Below are positions 34,470-47,211 of a DNA stretch of 64,000 bases, piece after piece. Position numbers and translations under genes: made by a program. The notes under the pieces are model-generated. The model was given only the letters and a program-made list of their open reading frames with translations, searched no databases and was not told the origin of the DNA. Each line of letters begins with the position of its first letter. The stretch's first letter is position 1. This stretch comes from Sphaerotilus uruguayifluvii (GTDB taxonomy: Bacteria > Pseudomonadota > Gammaproteobacteria > Burkholderiales > Burkholderiaceae_C), in the NCBI RefSeq assembly GCF_013294065.1, contig NZ_JABSNM010000021.1:1-64000 (forward strand), in the 5' to 3' direction.

Positions 34470-35717
34470 TCAGAGGCTGCGCGCGGCCTCGCGATAGCAG
34501 CGCTGCGCCAGCGCCTCGTCGCCCTCGCTCTCGGCGATCTCGGCCAGCGCGCGCCAGGCCTTCATGCGCAGCGCGGCATGGGCTTCGGACGAGGTCGCGG
34601 CCGACTCGAGCAGGCGGTGCGCCCGGCCCCAGAGCTGGCGCTCGGCCATCGCGCGGCCGGCCACGTAGGCCAGATGCGCGTCGCGCGGCAGCGCCTCGAC
34701 GCTCGATTCCAGCAGCGGCAGCCAGTCGGCCGGCAGACCCGGCAGCACCTCGACGAAGGCCTCGAGCACGTCGCTGCGCTCGCGCTCGCCCAGCTCGGCC
34801 AGGCGCTCCCAGTGCGGACGCAGCCAGCCGCGCGCATCGGACAGCGCCTCGACCTCGGCCGCACGGCGCGCGGCGCGGGCGGCGACATACGGATCGCGCC
34901 GATCGGCCGCATCGAGCTGCAGCCAGATGCGGCGCAGCTGATCGGCGTCGCGCGCGGTGTCGATCGCCTCGACCGCCAGCGAGCGCAGCAGCCCCTGCGC
35001 GGCCACCGGCGTGAAGCCCTGGTGCTTGGCCAGCAGGCGGGCGGTCTTCAGCGCCTCGAGCGGCTGGCGCGCCAGCCGGGTGGCCTGCAGCTTCAGGCGC
35101 AGCGCATGGGTGCGGCGCGCCACGCCGGCGGGCAGCTGCGCGAGCTGGTCGAGCGCACGCTCGGCATCGCGGTCGTCGACCGCCCACTCGGCCGCCAGCA
35201 TCCGCGCGCCCTCGCCCACCGCGGTGCCCGAGGGCATGTCCGACAGCAGCGCCTGCGCCCGCGAGAGCTGCTCGTCGCGGCGGACCTGGTCCTGCAGCCG
35301 GTGCAGCGCGCTGGCCGACAGCAGATGGGCCAGCACCGGGAAGTCAGGCTCGAGCTTCAGGTCCGGCGACTGCGCGCGGATCTCCAGCGCCTGCTGCGCG
35401 GCCTTGTGCGCGCGGCCGTAGCGGCCGGCGAAGAGCTGGGCGATGGCCTCGCGCAGCGACTTCTGCGCCGCCTGCTCGCGCTGCTGCGTGCGCCACTGGC
35501 GTGCGCGCTGCGGCAGGTCGATCAGGCTCGAGACCGCGCCGACCAGCACATGGCCGACGAAGCCCGCGGCCAGCAGCAGCAGCACGAACACGTTGATCGA
35601 CAGGTCCACCCGCCACGGGGCCCAGTAGACCGACACCAGTCCGTCGTTGGCACCGAAGGTGCTCGCCGCCAGCACCGCGACGGCGAACATCGCCAGCAGC
35701 CACACCACCTGACGCAT
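34470..35717 (-). CDS. hemY: HemY-like inner-membrane TPR protein
   Basis: 415 residues, with AAGGAGG before the ATG at 35717. Two TM helices at 1-25 and 40-62 frame the HemY_N motif YWAPWRVDLSINVFVLLLLAAGF. The rest is TPR-like helices (AHKAAQQALEI, RAQALLSDM, LRMKAWRALAEIAESEGDEALAQRCYREAA). This gammaproteobacterial/betaproteobacterial-type HemY is not the protoporphyrinogen oxidase that shares the name; it is thought to scaffold haem-synthesis enzymes at the membrane. It is last in the hemC-hemD-hemX-hemY operon, 13 bp after hemX. Confidence 0.87.
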   Translation of the reverse strand: MRQVVWLLAMFAVAVLAASTFGANDGLVSVYWAPWRVDLSINVFVLLLLAAGFVGHVLVGAVSSLIDLPQRARQWRTQQREQAAQKSLREAIAQLFAGRYGRAHKAAQQALEIRAQSPDLKLEPDFPVLAHLLSASALHRLQDQVRRDEQLSRAQALLSDMPSGTAVGEGARMLAAEWAVDDRDAERALDQLAQLPAGVARRTHALRLKLQATRLARQPLEALKTARLLAKHQGFTPVAAQGLLRSLAVEAIDTARDADQLRRIWLQLDAADRRDPYVAARAARRAAEVEALSDARGWLRPHWERLAELGERERSDVLEAFVEVLPGLPADWLPLLESSVEALPRDAHLAYVAGRAMAERQLWGRAHRLLESAATSSEAHAALRMKAWRALAEIAESEGDEALAQRCYREAARSL

Positions 35718-35730
35718 CGTGGATCCTCCT

Positions 35731-36972
35731 TCAGCGGCCGGCCAGCGCGGCCGCGGTCGCGGCCAGCGTGTCATCCGGACGCGGGATGCCGACCAGGCGG
35801 CTCTGCGAGGCGACCTGGCGCAGCAGCTCGGCGGCGATCTGCGTGCGCCGGGCCCCCATGTCGAAATAGGTCACCAGCGAGCGCTGCGCCGCCTGCAGGT
35901 CGGCCGAGGCCGCCTCGGGCTGGCGCGACAGCAGCGACAGCCGGGCGTTGAGCAGCCGCAGCTTCAGGTTCTCGCGCAGGAAGAAGCCCTGCTCCGGCGA
36001 CAGCAGCATCGCCTCCGGGTGGTCGATGCGCGTCACCCGCAGCAGGCTGCCGATCTCGGTCCAGACCCGCTGCAGCGGCACGTCCCAGTCGAGCAGCCAC
36101 TGCGGCCAGACCGACGAGGCGCCCTCGGCGGACATCGAGGCCCGCGCGGCCGGAGCGGCGGCGCGGGCCTGCTGCGCGGCAGCGACCGCGCGGCCCGAGG
36201 TCGCCGACTGCGACACCAGCGGCAGCTCGTCGGCCAGGCGCACCGACTCGTCGAGCTTGATCAGCAGCGAGCCGATGTCGGGCACCGCCACCGAGCGCAC
36301 CCGGTCCATGTCGCGCGCGATGGCTCGACGCAGCGGCTCCAGCCGCGGCTGGCTCAGCCGCGCCAGGCGCTCGTCGGCGCTGCGCAGCGCCACCATCAGC
36401 GGCTCGGCGCTGCCGGTCAGCGTCGACTGCTGCAGCGCCACGCGCACCGCCGCGTCGATGTCGGAGACCGCGTTCTCGTCGCGCGAGCGCGACAGCGACT
36501 GCAGCAGCTCGTCGATCTGGCCACGCTGCAGCGCGACCTCGGACACCCGCGCCTCCATCAGCGCGACCTTGGCCGCCGCGTCGCGCGCGACCTCGTCGGC
36601 CTGGCGGGCCAGCACGCGCGCCTCGGAGGACTGCTCGCTGCTGCCCTGCTGGCGCTTGACCAGCTCCATTTCCAGCGAATGCACCCGCTGCTGCGTCTGC
36701 CAGCTGGTCCAGGCGCCGCCGGCGGCCAGCAGCGCCAGCACCAGGCCCAGCGGCATCGCCCAGCCCGGCAGCGCCGGCGCGGCCGCTGCCGCATGGACCA
36801 CCACCGGCGCGGGAGCCAGCGCAGGCGCGGGTGCAGGGGCCGGGGCGGAAACAGGCGCCGGCGCAGCGGCGGGGGGCGGCGCTGCCGGCGCGGAAGCGGC
36901 CACGACCTCGGTCGGCGCCTCGGCGCCGGACTGCGGAACCGGACTGCTGGAGGGAGAGGATTGATCGTTCAC
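35731..36972 (-). CDS. hemX: HemX-like protein
   Basis: 413 residues from the GTG at 36972. A 65-residue Pro/Ala-rich cytoplasmic head, a TM helix (WAMPLGLVLALLAAGGAW), a coiled-coil (SLEMELVKRQQ through ALMEARVSEVALQR) and a C-terminal HemX domain with LLRVTRIDHPEAMLLSPEQGFFLRENLKLRLLNARLSLLSR. Despite names in databases it has no methyltransferase domain. It follows hemD after a 76-bp gap that holds its own possible -10 box, and precedes hemY. The GTG has only a weak ribosome site, so the exact start is uncertain. Confidence 0.85.
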   Translation of the reverse strand: MNDQSSPSSSPVPQSGAEAPTEVVAASAPAAPPPAAAPAPVSAPAPAPAPALAPAPVVVHAAAAAPALPGWAMPLGLVLALLAAGGAWTSWQTQQRVHSLEMELVKRQQGSSEQSSEARVLARQADEVARDAAAKVALMEARVSEVALQRGQIDELLQSLSRSRDENAVSDIDAAVRVALQQSTLTGSAEPLMVALRSADERLARLSQPRLEPLRRAIARDMDRVRSVAVPDIGSLLIKLDESVRLADELPLVSQSATSGRAVAAAQQARAAAPAARASMSAEGASSVWPQWLLDWDVPLQRVWTEIGSLLRVTRIDHPEAMLLSPEQGFFLRENLKLRLLNARLSLLSRQPEAASADLQAAQRSLVTYFDMGARRTQIAAELLRQVASQSRLVGIPRPDDTLAATAAALAGR

Positions 36973-36991
36973 GGGCAATGCGGATCCGGGA

Positions 36992-37019
36992 GGAGGGACC
37001 TCCCTCCGGAAAGATTGTA
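36992..37019 (-). promoter_or_regulatory. Possible internal promoter and hairpin before hemX
   Basis: On the minus strand TACAAT (37019-37014), inside TATACAAT, is a good -10 match in the hemD-hemX gap. A GGAGGG/CCCTCC stem (37007-36992) follows directly. No clear -35 is visible because that position lies in the hemD 3' end. Confidence 0.35.
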
Positions 37020-37048
37020 TAGAGCGGACCGCGCCTGCGTGCGACGCA

Positions 37049-37855
37049 TCACGCCTGCGGCTCCTGCGAGGGGTCGAGCGCCTGACGCACCTCAAGCGGA
37101 TCCGGACGCACCGGCACGACCGCGGCAAAGCCGGCCGCGCGGGCGGTCTCGGCGATGCGCGGATGGGTGGCCAGCGCCGGCACGCGGCGCAGGGCCGACG
37201 TCGCACCGGCCTCCAGCGGCGCCGCCAGCAGGTGCGCGATGCACTGCGAGCTGCTGAACAGCCAGACATGCGCAGCCGGATCGCGCCCGACCGCAGCCAG
37301 CGCGGCGCACTCCGCCGCGGTCCAGGCCGGCTCGGCACGCGCGTAGGCGGCCAGGCAGTCGACGCGCGCGCCCGCCTGACGCAGCGTCGCGGCCAGCCAG
37401 TCGCGGCCGTCCTCGCCGCGCACGATCAGCACGAGCTGGCCGGACCAGTCCAGCCCGGCCAGCGCATGGCGCCACAGCGATTCGGCATCGAAGCTCGCCG
37501 CATCCTCGGGGGGCGCGGCGATCGAGCGCGCCTCGACGCCCTGCGCGCGCAGCGCCGCGATCGTGCCGGGACCGGTCGCGCCGGCCAGCGTCTGCGCCGG
37601 CCAGGCGGCGCCCTCGGGTCGCCCGGCGAAGAAGGCCAGCACCGCGTTCGGGCTGACGAACATCACCAGCCGGTGCCGCGCCAGATCGCTCCAGGCCGCA
37701 CGCACCGCCGCGTCGAAGCCCTCGCGGCGCACGATGCGCATCAGCGGCAGGGCCTGCGCCGGCGCGCCCAGCGCCTGCAGCCGCGCGACCCAGTCGTCGG
37801 CCTGCGGCTGCGGCCGGGTGACGAGCACCGTCGGCAGCGCGGCGGCTGGCGTCAT
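37049..37855 (-). CDS. hemD: Uroporphyrinogen-III synthase
   Basis: 268 residues. The two-lobed HemD fold shows as [22 protein letters not shown] at the start, [11 protein letters not shown] in lobe one, [32 protein letters not shown] at the hinge, and [11 protein letters not shown] and [15 protein letters not shown] in the second half. It closes hydroxymethylbilane to uroporphyrinogen III. Sequence divergence is normal for HemD. Its start overlaps the hemC stop (ATGA). Confidence 0.9.
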   Translation of the reverse strand: MTPAAALPTVLVTRPQPQADDWVARLQALGAPAQALPLMRIVRREGFDAAVRAAWSDLARHRLVMFVSPNAVLAFFAGRPEGAAWPAQTLAGATGPGTIAALRAQGVEARSIAAPPEDAASFDAESLWRHALAGLDWSGQLVLIVRGEDGRDWLAATLRQAGARVDCLAAYARAEPAWTAAECAALAAVGRDPAAHVWLFSSSQCIAHLLAAPLEAGATSALRRVPALATHPRIAETARAAGFAAVVPVRPDPLEVRQALDPSQEPQA

Positions 37856-38811
37856 GCGCCGGCCGACAGCGCGGCGGCCGCGTCCAGGCAGACCTGGCCG
37901 CCGGCGGCGCGCAGCTGGCGCGCGGCCTCCAGGCCCAGCGCCTCGGCCGCGGCGGTGTCGGTCACCGCGGCCGACACGTTCACCACATGCAGCGGATATG
38001 CCGCCTCGACCGGATGGCCCAGCCGCGCCTGCAGCACCAGCGTTCCGCCCTGCCAGTGCGCCCAGGCGGCCAGCGGCATGCTGCAGCTGCCGCCCAGCGC
38101 ACGCGACACCGCGCGCTCGGCATGCACCGCCAGCCAGGTCGGCGCGTCGGTCAGCGATTCCAGCGCCTCGCGCAGCGCGGTCGAATCGGTGCGCACCTCC
38201 AGGCCCAGCGCACCCTGCCCGGCCGCCGGCAGCATCACGTCCGGATCGATCACCGCGCGGATGCGCGCGGCCAGGCCCAGGCGCTTCAGGCCCGCGGCGG
38301 CCAGCACGATGCCGTCGTACTGGCCCTCGTCGAGCTTGCGCAGCCGGGTGTCGAGGTTGCCGCGCAGAGGCTGCACGTCCAGGTCCGGCCGGATCGCCTT
38401 GAGCTGCACCACCCGGCGCAGGCTCGAGGTGCCGACGCGCGCGCCCTGCGGCAGCGCCTGCACCGACTCGAAACGGGGCGAGACCCAGGCGTCGCGCGGG
38501 TCCTCGCGCTCCAGCACGGTGCACAGCGAGAAGCCCTCGGGCATCTCCATCGGCACGTCCTTGAGCGAATGCACCGCCAGGTGGGCGCGGCCCTCCTCCA
38601 GCGCGACTTCCAGCTCCTTGACGAACAGGCCCTTGCCACCGACCTTGGACAGTGCGCGATCCAGGATCTGGTCACCCTTCGTCGTCATGCCCAGCAGCTC
38701 GACGCTCCAGCCGAAGCGCTGGCGCAGCAGGGACTGGACATGCTCGGCCTGCCACAGGGCCAGGCGGCTTTCGCGGGTGGCGATGATGCACGGTGACGAC
38801 AGTGTGTTCAT
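37852..38811 (-). CDS. hemC: Porphobilinogen deaminase (hydroxymethylbilane synthase)
   Basis: 319 residues. [16 protein letters not shown] at the start, [61 protein letters not shown], and Cys243 in [12 protein letters not shown], which binds the dipyrromethane cofactor. It joins four porphobilinogen units in haem synthesis. The start at 38811 has AAGGA about 10 nt upstream; earlier ATGs at 38829 and 38847 would add residues not usual in the family. It is first in hemCDXY and divergent from ppc. Confidence 0.93.
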   Translation of the reverse strand: MNTLSSPCIIATRESRLALWQAEHVQSLLRQRFGWSVELLGMTTKGDQILDRALSKVGGKGLFVKELEVALEEGRAHLAVHSLKDVPMEMPEGFSLCTVLEREDPRDAWVSPRFESVQALPQGARVGTSSLRRVVQLKAIRPDLDVQPLRGNLDTRLRKLDEGQYDGIVLAAAGLKRLGLAARIRAVIDPDVMLPAAGQGALGLEVRTDSTALREALESLTDAPTWLAVHAERAVSRALGGSCSMPLAAWAHWQGGTLVLQARLGHPVEAAYPLHVVNVSAAVTDTAAAEALGLEAARQLRAAGGQVCLDAAAALSAGA

Positions 38812-38944
38812 GCCGCGATTGTCCTTCATCGGCGTGACCGGCTTCATGGACCTTTCCTGGTCCGGAAGCTGCTCTGGATCAGGGTTTCGGGTGCTAACAT
38901 GCGCCGCGTAACCCGGTTACCACTCCATCGCCATCGAGGTTTCA

Positions 38945-41812
<2,868 letters not shown>

Positions 41813-41831
41813 TGCGCAGATTAATTACAAA

Positions 41832-41860
41832 TTGACACATCCGAACCTGCAGCGCATTCT
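41832..41860 (+). promoter_or_regulatory. Promoter of the HAF-repeat protein gene
   Basis: A perfect TTGACA at 41832-41837 with a 17-nt spacer to CATTCT (41855-41860, 3/6). It is the only exact -35 consensus noticed in the window and lies in a small AT-rich patch after ppc. The leader to the ATG at 41925 would be about 58 nt and holds a CCGGGCC/GGCCCGG stem (41877-41902). Confidence 0.55.
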
Positions 41861-41924
41861 CGTCGCCACACCATGACCGGGCCCCTCCCTGCGGTGGCCC
41901 GGCAGACGACAGGGAGTGCCCATC

Positions 41925-43895
41925 ATGCTGAATGCCGCTTTCCGCCGACCGGCCCGTCCGGTCGGCGGGCCCTTTTCTTCCCTCTTCGTGGTGCTGGCGC
42001 TGCTGTGCACCACCCCGGCTGCACAGGCGCAGCAGACCTATCGCCTGACCCGACTGGGAACACAGTACGCCAACGCGATTGCCGCCAAGCCGTTCAACAG
42101 CCTCGGTCAGGTGATCTTCCAGGACCGCCAGGGATCCTCGGATCCCGGCCAGGGCGCTTTCTACGATGGCACGACGACCCATCGGATCGGCCTGTTGAAT
42201 GCAGGCACGCGTTCAGAGGCTCATGCCGTCAACGACGCCGGACAGGTCGTCGGCGAGGCGGATCTCGGCATCGTCCTGCTGCCCGCAGGCACACGCCTGA
42301 CGCATGCAGTGCTGTGGAGCCGCGCTGGCGGCCTGGTCGACCTCGGTTCGATGGGATATGAGACCGCCTCGGCGGTCGCGATCAATGCATCCGGACAGGT
42401 GGTGGGCAACGCCCGCTCCACCGCAGGCATGGAGCACGCCTTCTTCTGGTCAAGCACGACCGGCATGATCGACATCACCCCGCCGGGCAGCCTCAGTTCC
42501 ACGGCCATGGACATCAATGCCAGCGGCCAGGTCCTGGGCAGGCACCTGCGGGCTGACGGCAGCGAAGGCGCCTTCCTCTGGACACGCAGCGGGGGCTGGA
42601 CCGAACTGCCGCTCTACCCCCAGCATCTCACCGATGCGGGTCAGGTGGATGTCTGGGGATGGGTCCAGCAAAGGAGGCTGGCCCAGCTCTGGTCGCCGGG
42701 CACCGGCCTGGTGGATATCGGGTCCAGCACCTGGCAGGAGTCCTGGTCCTGGGGCATCAGCCAGAGCGGGCAGGTGGTCGGCGGCTACCGCCTCACCGTC
42801 GCTGGCGCGCTCCGAGCTTTCTCGTGGACAGCAGCCACCGGCCCCGTGGACCTGGGCAATCCAGGCGGCCCCGACGGCTCGGTCACCACGTCCATCCATC
42901 AGACGGTCAACCGCGCCGGGCAGGTGGTCGGGAACTATCGTCTCGTCGAGGGCGGGACGTCCGCGGCCTTCGTCTGGCACGCCTCGACCGGCATGGTCGA
43001 TCTGCAGCGACAAGTGATCGACCTGCCCGCGGGCCTGCTGCTGCTCAATGGCAAGTCCATCGCCGAGAACGGCAACATCCTCGCCGCAACGAACGAAGGT
43101 CTGGCCCTGCTGAGCGCGAATCCGGTCGTCGCGGCCTCGCCGGTGCTGGGCACGATCGAGGCGGCCGACCCGGTCGCGACCGGACGGACGCTGGACCTGA
43201 GCGCGGCCTTCACCGATGCCGACAAGGCCGACACCCACACGGCGACCTGGTCCTGGGGTGACGGCAGCCGCCCCGTCGCCGGCACGGTGAACGAGGGCGG
43301 CGGCCGTGGCACGGTCACCGCCAGCCATGCCTTCGGCGCTCCGGGAACCTACACGGTGACGCTGACGCTGACCGACAGCACCGGCAGAAGCGACAGCACC
43401 AGCCGCGACATCAGCGTCTACGATCAGAGCCGAGGCCACATCGTCGGCGCAGGCAGCTTCATGTCACCACCCGGGGCGTTCAGGACCCATCCGAAGGCCG
43501 AGGGAAATGCGGTGTTCGCGCTGGTCACCCGCTACCAGCCCGGCGAGAGCGATCCGCCAGGGCGGATGGTGTTCGCGCTGCGCGGCACCGAGCTGACCTT
43601 CCGTGGCCAGCCCCAGGGCAGCGTGACCCTGAACGGCACACGCGCCTCCTGGAGCGGCACCGGGCGCATGAACGGCATCGACGGCTACCGGTTCGCGATC
43701 ACCGCGCTCGATGCACGCACCCCGGGCGCGCTGGGCCGCGGCCGGCTGCACCTGCGCATCTGGCATGCCGACCGGCAGGGCTCGCCGGTGATCGACTACG
43801 ACAACCTCGGCGATCCGGCCACGCTGGGCACGCTGCGCGAGGGCTCGGTCCCGCAGACCGGCCGCATCCTGGTGCGCAGCCGGGCCACGCCCTGA
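41925..43895 (+). CDS. Secreted HAF-repeat protein with a PKD domain
   Basis: 656 residues from the ATG at 41925, which has GGGAG 8 nt upstream. Signal peptide FSSLFVVLALLCTTPAAQA with cleavage before QQTYRL. Residues about 45-370 contain repeated HAF units (patterns like DINASGQVLG, AINASGQVVGNA, HAFFWSS, GMIDITP), as in probable extracellular HAF proteins. A PKD-type domain follows (about 400-495: WSWGDGSRP, HAFGAPGTYTVTLTLTDSTG). The C-terminal 150 residues are a beta-rich unit with HLRIWHADRQGSP. No PEP-CTERM or membrane anchor is seen, so it is probably released or surface-bound. Function unknown. Base composition looks slightly less GC-rich than in neighbouring genes. Confidence 0.8.
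   Translation: MLNAAFRRPARPVGGPFSSLFVVLALLCTTPAAQAQQTYRLTRLGTQYANAIAAKPFNSLGQVIFQDRQGSSDPGQGAFYDGTTTHRIGLLNAGTRSEAHAVNDAGQVVGEADLGIVLLPAGTRLTHAVLWSRAGGLVDLGSMGYETASAVAINASGQVVGNARSTAGMEHAFFWSSTTGMIDITPPGSLSSTAMDINASGQVLGRHLRADGSEGAFLWTRSGGWTELPLYPQHLTDAGQVDVWGWVQQRRLAQLWSPGTGLVDIGSSTWQESWSWGISQSGQVVGGYRLTVAGALRAFSWTAATGPVDLGNPGGPDGSVTTSIHQTVNRAGQVVGNYRLVEGGTSAAFVWHASTGMVDLQRQVIDLPAGLLLLNGKSIAENGNILAATNEGLALLSANPVVAASPVLGTIEAADPVATGRTLDLSAAFTDADKADTHTATWSWGDGSRPVAGTVNEGGGRGTVTASHAFGAPGTYTVTLTLTDSTGRSDSTSRDISVYDQSRGHIVGAGSFMSPPGAFRTHPKAEGNAVFALVTRYQPGESDPPGRMVFALRGTELTFRGQPQGSVTLNGTRASWSGTGRMNGIDGYRFAITALDARTPGALGRGRLHLRIWHADRQGSPVIDYDNLGDPATLGTLREGSVPQTGRILVRSRATP
41942..41980 (+). terminator. 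Terminator-like hairpin inside the first codons of the HAF-repeat gene
   Basis: A perfect 11-bp stem (41942-41952 with 41958-41968), 5-nt loop CCCGT, then GCCC and TTTTCTTC. It lies at codons 6-19 of the reading frame. It may end leftover ppc transcripts, or act as an attenuator that stops transcription unless ribosomes load early. Confidence 0.55.
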
Positions 43896-43914
43896 TCAGG
43901 CGCGGGCGGCGACC

Positions 43915-44472
43915 TCAGCGGTAGCCGCTCTCGCTGGCGCTGTGAATGATCCAGATGAGGTTGCCGCCGGTGAAGTCGCCCAGGCTGCCGCCGGCGAAGA
44001 TCAGGCGGCCCTGGCCCTTGTAGGCCATCTCGTAGCGGTGACGGTCGCTGCCGAAGTAGAACGGGATCCAGGCCTTGCCGGTCATGTAGGCGCCCTGGTC
44101 GGTCGGCTGGCCGACCAGATCGGTGACCTGCTTCATCGACATGCCGATCTGCAGCCGCGTGAAGCGGCTGCCCGGGGCCGGCCTGCCGGTGATCTCGCCT
44201 TCCCATCCGCCCAGGCCCTTGACCTGCTGGCCATGGCCGGCCTCGACCTTGCTCGCGTCGACGACCTCGCCGGCGGCATTCATGCCGGGGCCGACCTTCG
44301 CGCGGGCGCCGGCCGGCGCGGGGGCGGTCGCCGGCGCCGGTGCATTCGCCGCGGACTCGCCCTCCTGACGGGCCCCGGTGGCGATGCAGCCCGACATCAG
44401 CAGGCTGGCCGCCGCCAGCAGCGACAGGCCGACCCAGGGCGCCGGACGGCCGGCAGGATTCATCTTCGACAT
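43915..44472 (-). CDS. BamE/SmpA-like lipoprotein
   Basis: 185 residues, with GGGAG before the ATG at 44472. Signal peptide with lipobox LMSGC, then an Ala/Pro linker, then a domain RFTRLQIGMSMKQVTDLVGQPTDQGAYMTGKAWIPFYFGSDRHRYEMAYKGQGRLIF, which fits the BamE fold (GMs..qV..llG.P) with a Tyr-rich second strand. It is probably attached to the outer membrane. It is not certain that it belongs to the BAM complex, as several BamE paralogues exist. Monocistronic, convergent with the HAF gene. Confidence 0.78.
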   Translation of the reverse strand: MSKMNPAGRPAPWVGLSLLAAASLLMSGCIATGARQEGESAANAPAPATAPAPAGARAKVGPGMNAAGEVVDASKVEAGHGQQVKGLGGWEGEITGRPAPGSRFTRLQIGMSMKQVTDLVGQPTDQGAYMTGKAWIPFYFGSDRHRYEMAYKGQGRLIFAGGSLGDFTGGNLIWIIHSASESGYR

Positions 44473-44545
44473 GGCATCTCCCTCGAACGAAAAGCGGATC
44501 GAGCGGCCATTCTCGTCCGAAAGATGCGCGACAGGGGTGACAGGA

Positions 44546-45607
44546 TCAGGGGCGCGGCAGGGACGCGACAAGCCCCTCGAGCACGTTGACGACGTTGCCG
44601 CCGACCTCGGCGACCGCGTAGCCGCCCTCCATCGTCAGCACCACCGGCAGGCCGGCGCGCGCCAGGCGCTCGCCCAGGCGCAGGTAGTCGTCGGCGCGCA
44701 GGTGGAAGCCCGAGATCGGGTCGCCCTCGAAGGTGTCGACGCCCAGCGCCACCACCAGCGCCTCGGCGCGGTGGGCGGCCACCGCGGCCAGGCCCGCCTC
44801 CAGCGCCTCGAACCAGGTCGCGACCGAGGTGCCGCGCGGCAGCGGCAGGTTCAGGTTCGCGCCCAGGCCGGCGCCCTCGCCGCGCTCGTCGGCGTGGCCG
44901 AGGAAGAAGGGGTATTCGGTGCGCGGATCGCCGTGCAGCGACACCGTCAGCACGTCGTCGCGGCCGTAGAAGATCGTCTGCGTGCCGTTGCCGTGGTGGT
45001 AGTCGACATCGAGCACCGCCACCCGCGCCGCGCCGTGGTCGCGCAGCGTCTGCGCCGCCAGCGCGGCGTTGTTGAGAAAGCAGTAGCCGCCGAAGAAGTC
45101 CGGCCCGGCGTGGTGGCCGGGCGGCCGGGTCAGCGCGAAGGCGGCGCGCTCGCCGCCCGACACCGCCAGCGCGGCCGAGCGGGCGCAGGCCGCGCCCTCG
45201 CGGGCCGCCGCCCAGGTGCCGGCCATGACGGGGCTGCCGGCATCGAAGGAGAACAGGCCGATGCGCGCGGCGAAGCTCTCGGGCAGCACGTCGGCACGGA
45301 AGCCCCGCACCGGCCAGACCGCCGGCAGGATGTCGAGGTCGGCGTTGGCCGGATCGAGCGCCACCCACTCGTCCCAGGCACCGGCCAGGAAGTCGAGGTA
45401 GCGCGGCGCGTGGATCGCCGCCAGCGCCGCGTCCAGCGCGGCGTCATCCGGCGCGGGATCGTGCAGCGAGCCGACCGGCCGGCGCGCCAGCTCGGCCAGC
45501 ACATGGTCCAGCCGCGCCGGCGTCTCGTGGCAGGGCACGAGGCGCCCGCGGTACATCTCCAGGCGCGCGTCGTGGCGGCGGTGGAGGGCGTTGCGGAAGA
45601 TCTTCAT
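44546..45607 (-). CDS. Histone deacetylase family protein (acetylpolyamine amidohydrolase type)
   Basis: 353 residues. Zn-dependent HDAC motifs are all there: RPPGHHAG (catalytic His pair), GGYCFLNNAA, DVDYHHGNGTQ (Zn-binding Asp/His), GVDTFEGDP (second Asp) and EGGYA with the transition-state Tyr. Bacterial members remove acetyl groups from polyamines or other small amides, rarely from proteins. It starts 27 bp after the livF stop on the same strand, so it may be a distal part of that operon. Substrate not determinable from sequence. Confidence 0.9.
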   Translation of the reverse strand: MKIFRNALHRRHDARLEMYRGRLVPCHETPARLDHVLAELARRPVGSLHDPAPDDAALDAALAAIHAPRYLDFLAGAWDEWVALDPANADLDILPAVWPVRGFRADVLPESFAARIGLFSFDAGSPVMAGTWAAAREGAACARSAALAVSGGERAAFALTRPPGHHAGPDFFGGYCFLNNAALAAQTLRDHGAARVAVLDVDYHHGNGTQTIFYGRDDVLTVSLHGDPRTEYPFFLGHADERGEGAGLGANLNLPLPRGTSVATWFEALEAGLAAVAAHRAEALVVALGVDTFEGDPISGFHLRADDYLRLGERLARAGLPVVLTMEGGYAVAEVGGNVVNVLEGLVASLPRP

Positions 45608-45634
45608 CTGGACCGGCCCTCCCCGCCGGACGAC

Positions 45635-46372
<738 letters not shown>

Positions 46373-46400
46373 GGTCTGTTCCTGTGCGGTTCGGCCGGTC

Positions 46401-47192
46401 TCAGTGGGCCTTGTGGCCGGCGCCGAGGTAGGCCTCGATCACCTTCTCGTTGCGCTGCACCTCGGCGGCGGTGCCTTCGGCGATCTGCTTGCCGTAGTCG
46501 AGCACCGTCAGCCGGTCGCACAGGCCCATCATCAGCTTGACGTCGTGCTCGATGATCAGGATGGTGCGGCCGTCCTTGCGGATGCGGTCGATCAGCTCGC
46601 GCAGCACCACCTTCTCGGTGGCGTTCATGCCGGCGGCCGGCTCGTCGAGCGCGATCAGCTTCGGGTCGGTGGCCAGCGCGCGGGCGATCTCCAGGCGACG
46701 CTGGTCGCCGTAGGACAGCGTGCGCGCCTTGAACTCGGCGTACTTGCCGATGCCGACGTAGTCGAGCAGCTCCTGTGCGCGCCGGGCGATCGCGGCCTCC
46801 TCGGCCTTGAAGCCGGGGGTGCGGAAGATCGCGCCGATCAGGCCGCTGGAGGTGCGCACATGGCGGCCGACCATCACGTTCTCCAGCGCGGTCATCTCGG
46901 GGAAGAGACGGATGTTCTGGAAGGTGCGGGCGATGCCGGCGGCCGCCACCTCGTGCACGGCGGTGGGCGTGTAGGGCGCGCCGCCGAGCTGGAAGGTGCC
47001 GCCGTCGGGCGTGTACAGGCCGGTGATGACGTTGAAGAAGGTCGTCTTGCCGGCGCCGTTCGGTCCGATCAGGCCGTAGACCTGACCCTTGCGGATGGTG
47101 ATGCCGACGTCGGAGAGGGCCTGCAGGCCGCCGAAGCGCTTGGAGACGCCCTTGACCTCGAGGACGATCTCGGATTGCGTGCTGTTGCTCAT
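46401..47192 (-). CDS. livG: Branched-chain amino acid ABC transporter ATP-binding protein LivG
   Basis: 263 residues. Walker A GPNGAGKTT, signature SYGDQRRLEIARALA, Walker B LIALDEPAAGMNATE, H-loop IEHDVKLMMGLCDR. The LivG-specific insertion after Walker A (VGRHVRTSSGLIGAIFRTPGFKAEE) is present. It partners LivF on the LivH-LivM membrane pair. It follows livM by 19 bp and precedes livF by 28 bp. Confidence 0.93.
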   Translation of the reverse strand: MSNSTQSEIVLEVKGVSKRFGGLQALSDVGITIRKGQVYGLIGPNGAGKTTFFNVITGLYTPDGGTFQLGGAPYTPTAVHEVAAAGIARTFQNIRLFPEMTALENVMVGRHVRTSSGLIGAIFRTPGFKAEEAAIARRAQELLDYVGIGKYAEFKARTLSYGDQRRLEIARALATDPKLIALDEPAAGMNATEKVVLRELIDRIRKDGRTILIIEHDVKLMMGLCDRLTVLDYGKQIAEGTAAEVQRNEKVIEAYLGAGHKAH

Positions 47193-47211
47193 GAGGTGCT
47201 TCTCCTGGGGA

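Noticed and set aside
34447-34470. CGAAG/CTTCG hairpin as the hemY terminator
   Set aside because: A 5-bp stem with an A-rich loop and no proper T-run after it on the minus strand; too weak to call.
35731-36972. HemX as uroporphyrinogen-III C-methyltransferase
   Set aside because: Names in databases suggest this, but the protein has a TM helix, coiled coil and HemX domain and no SAM-binding methyltransferase fold.
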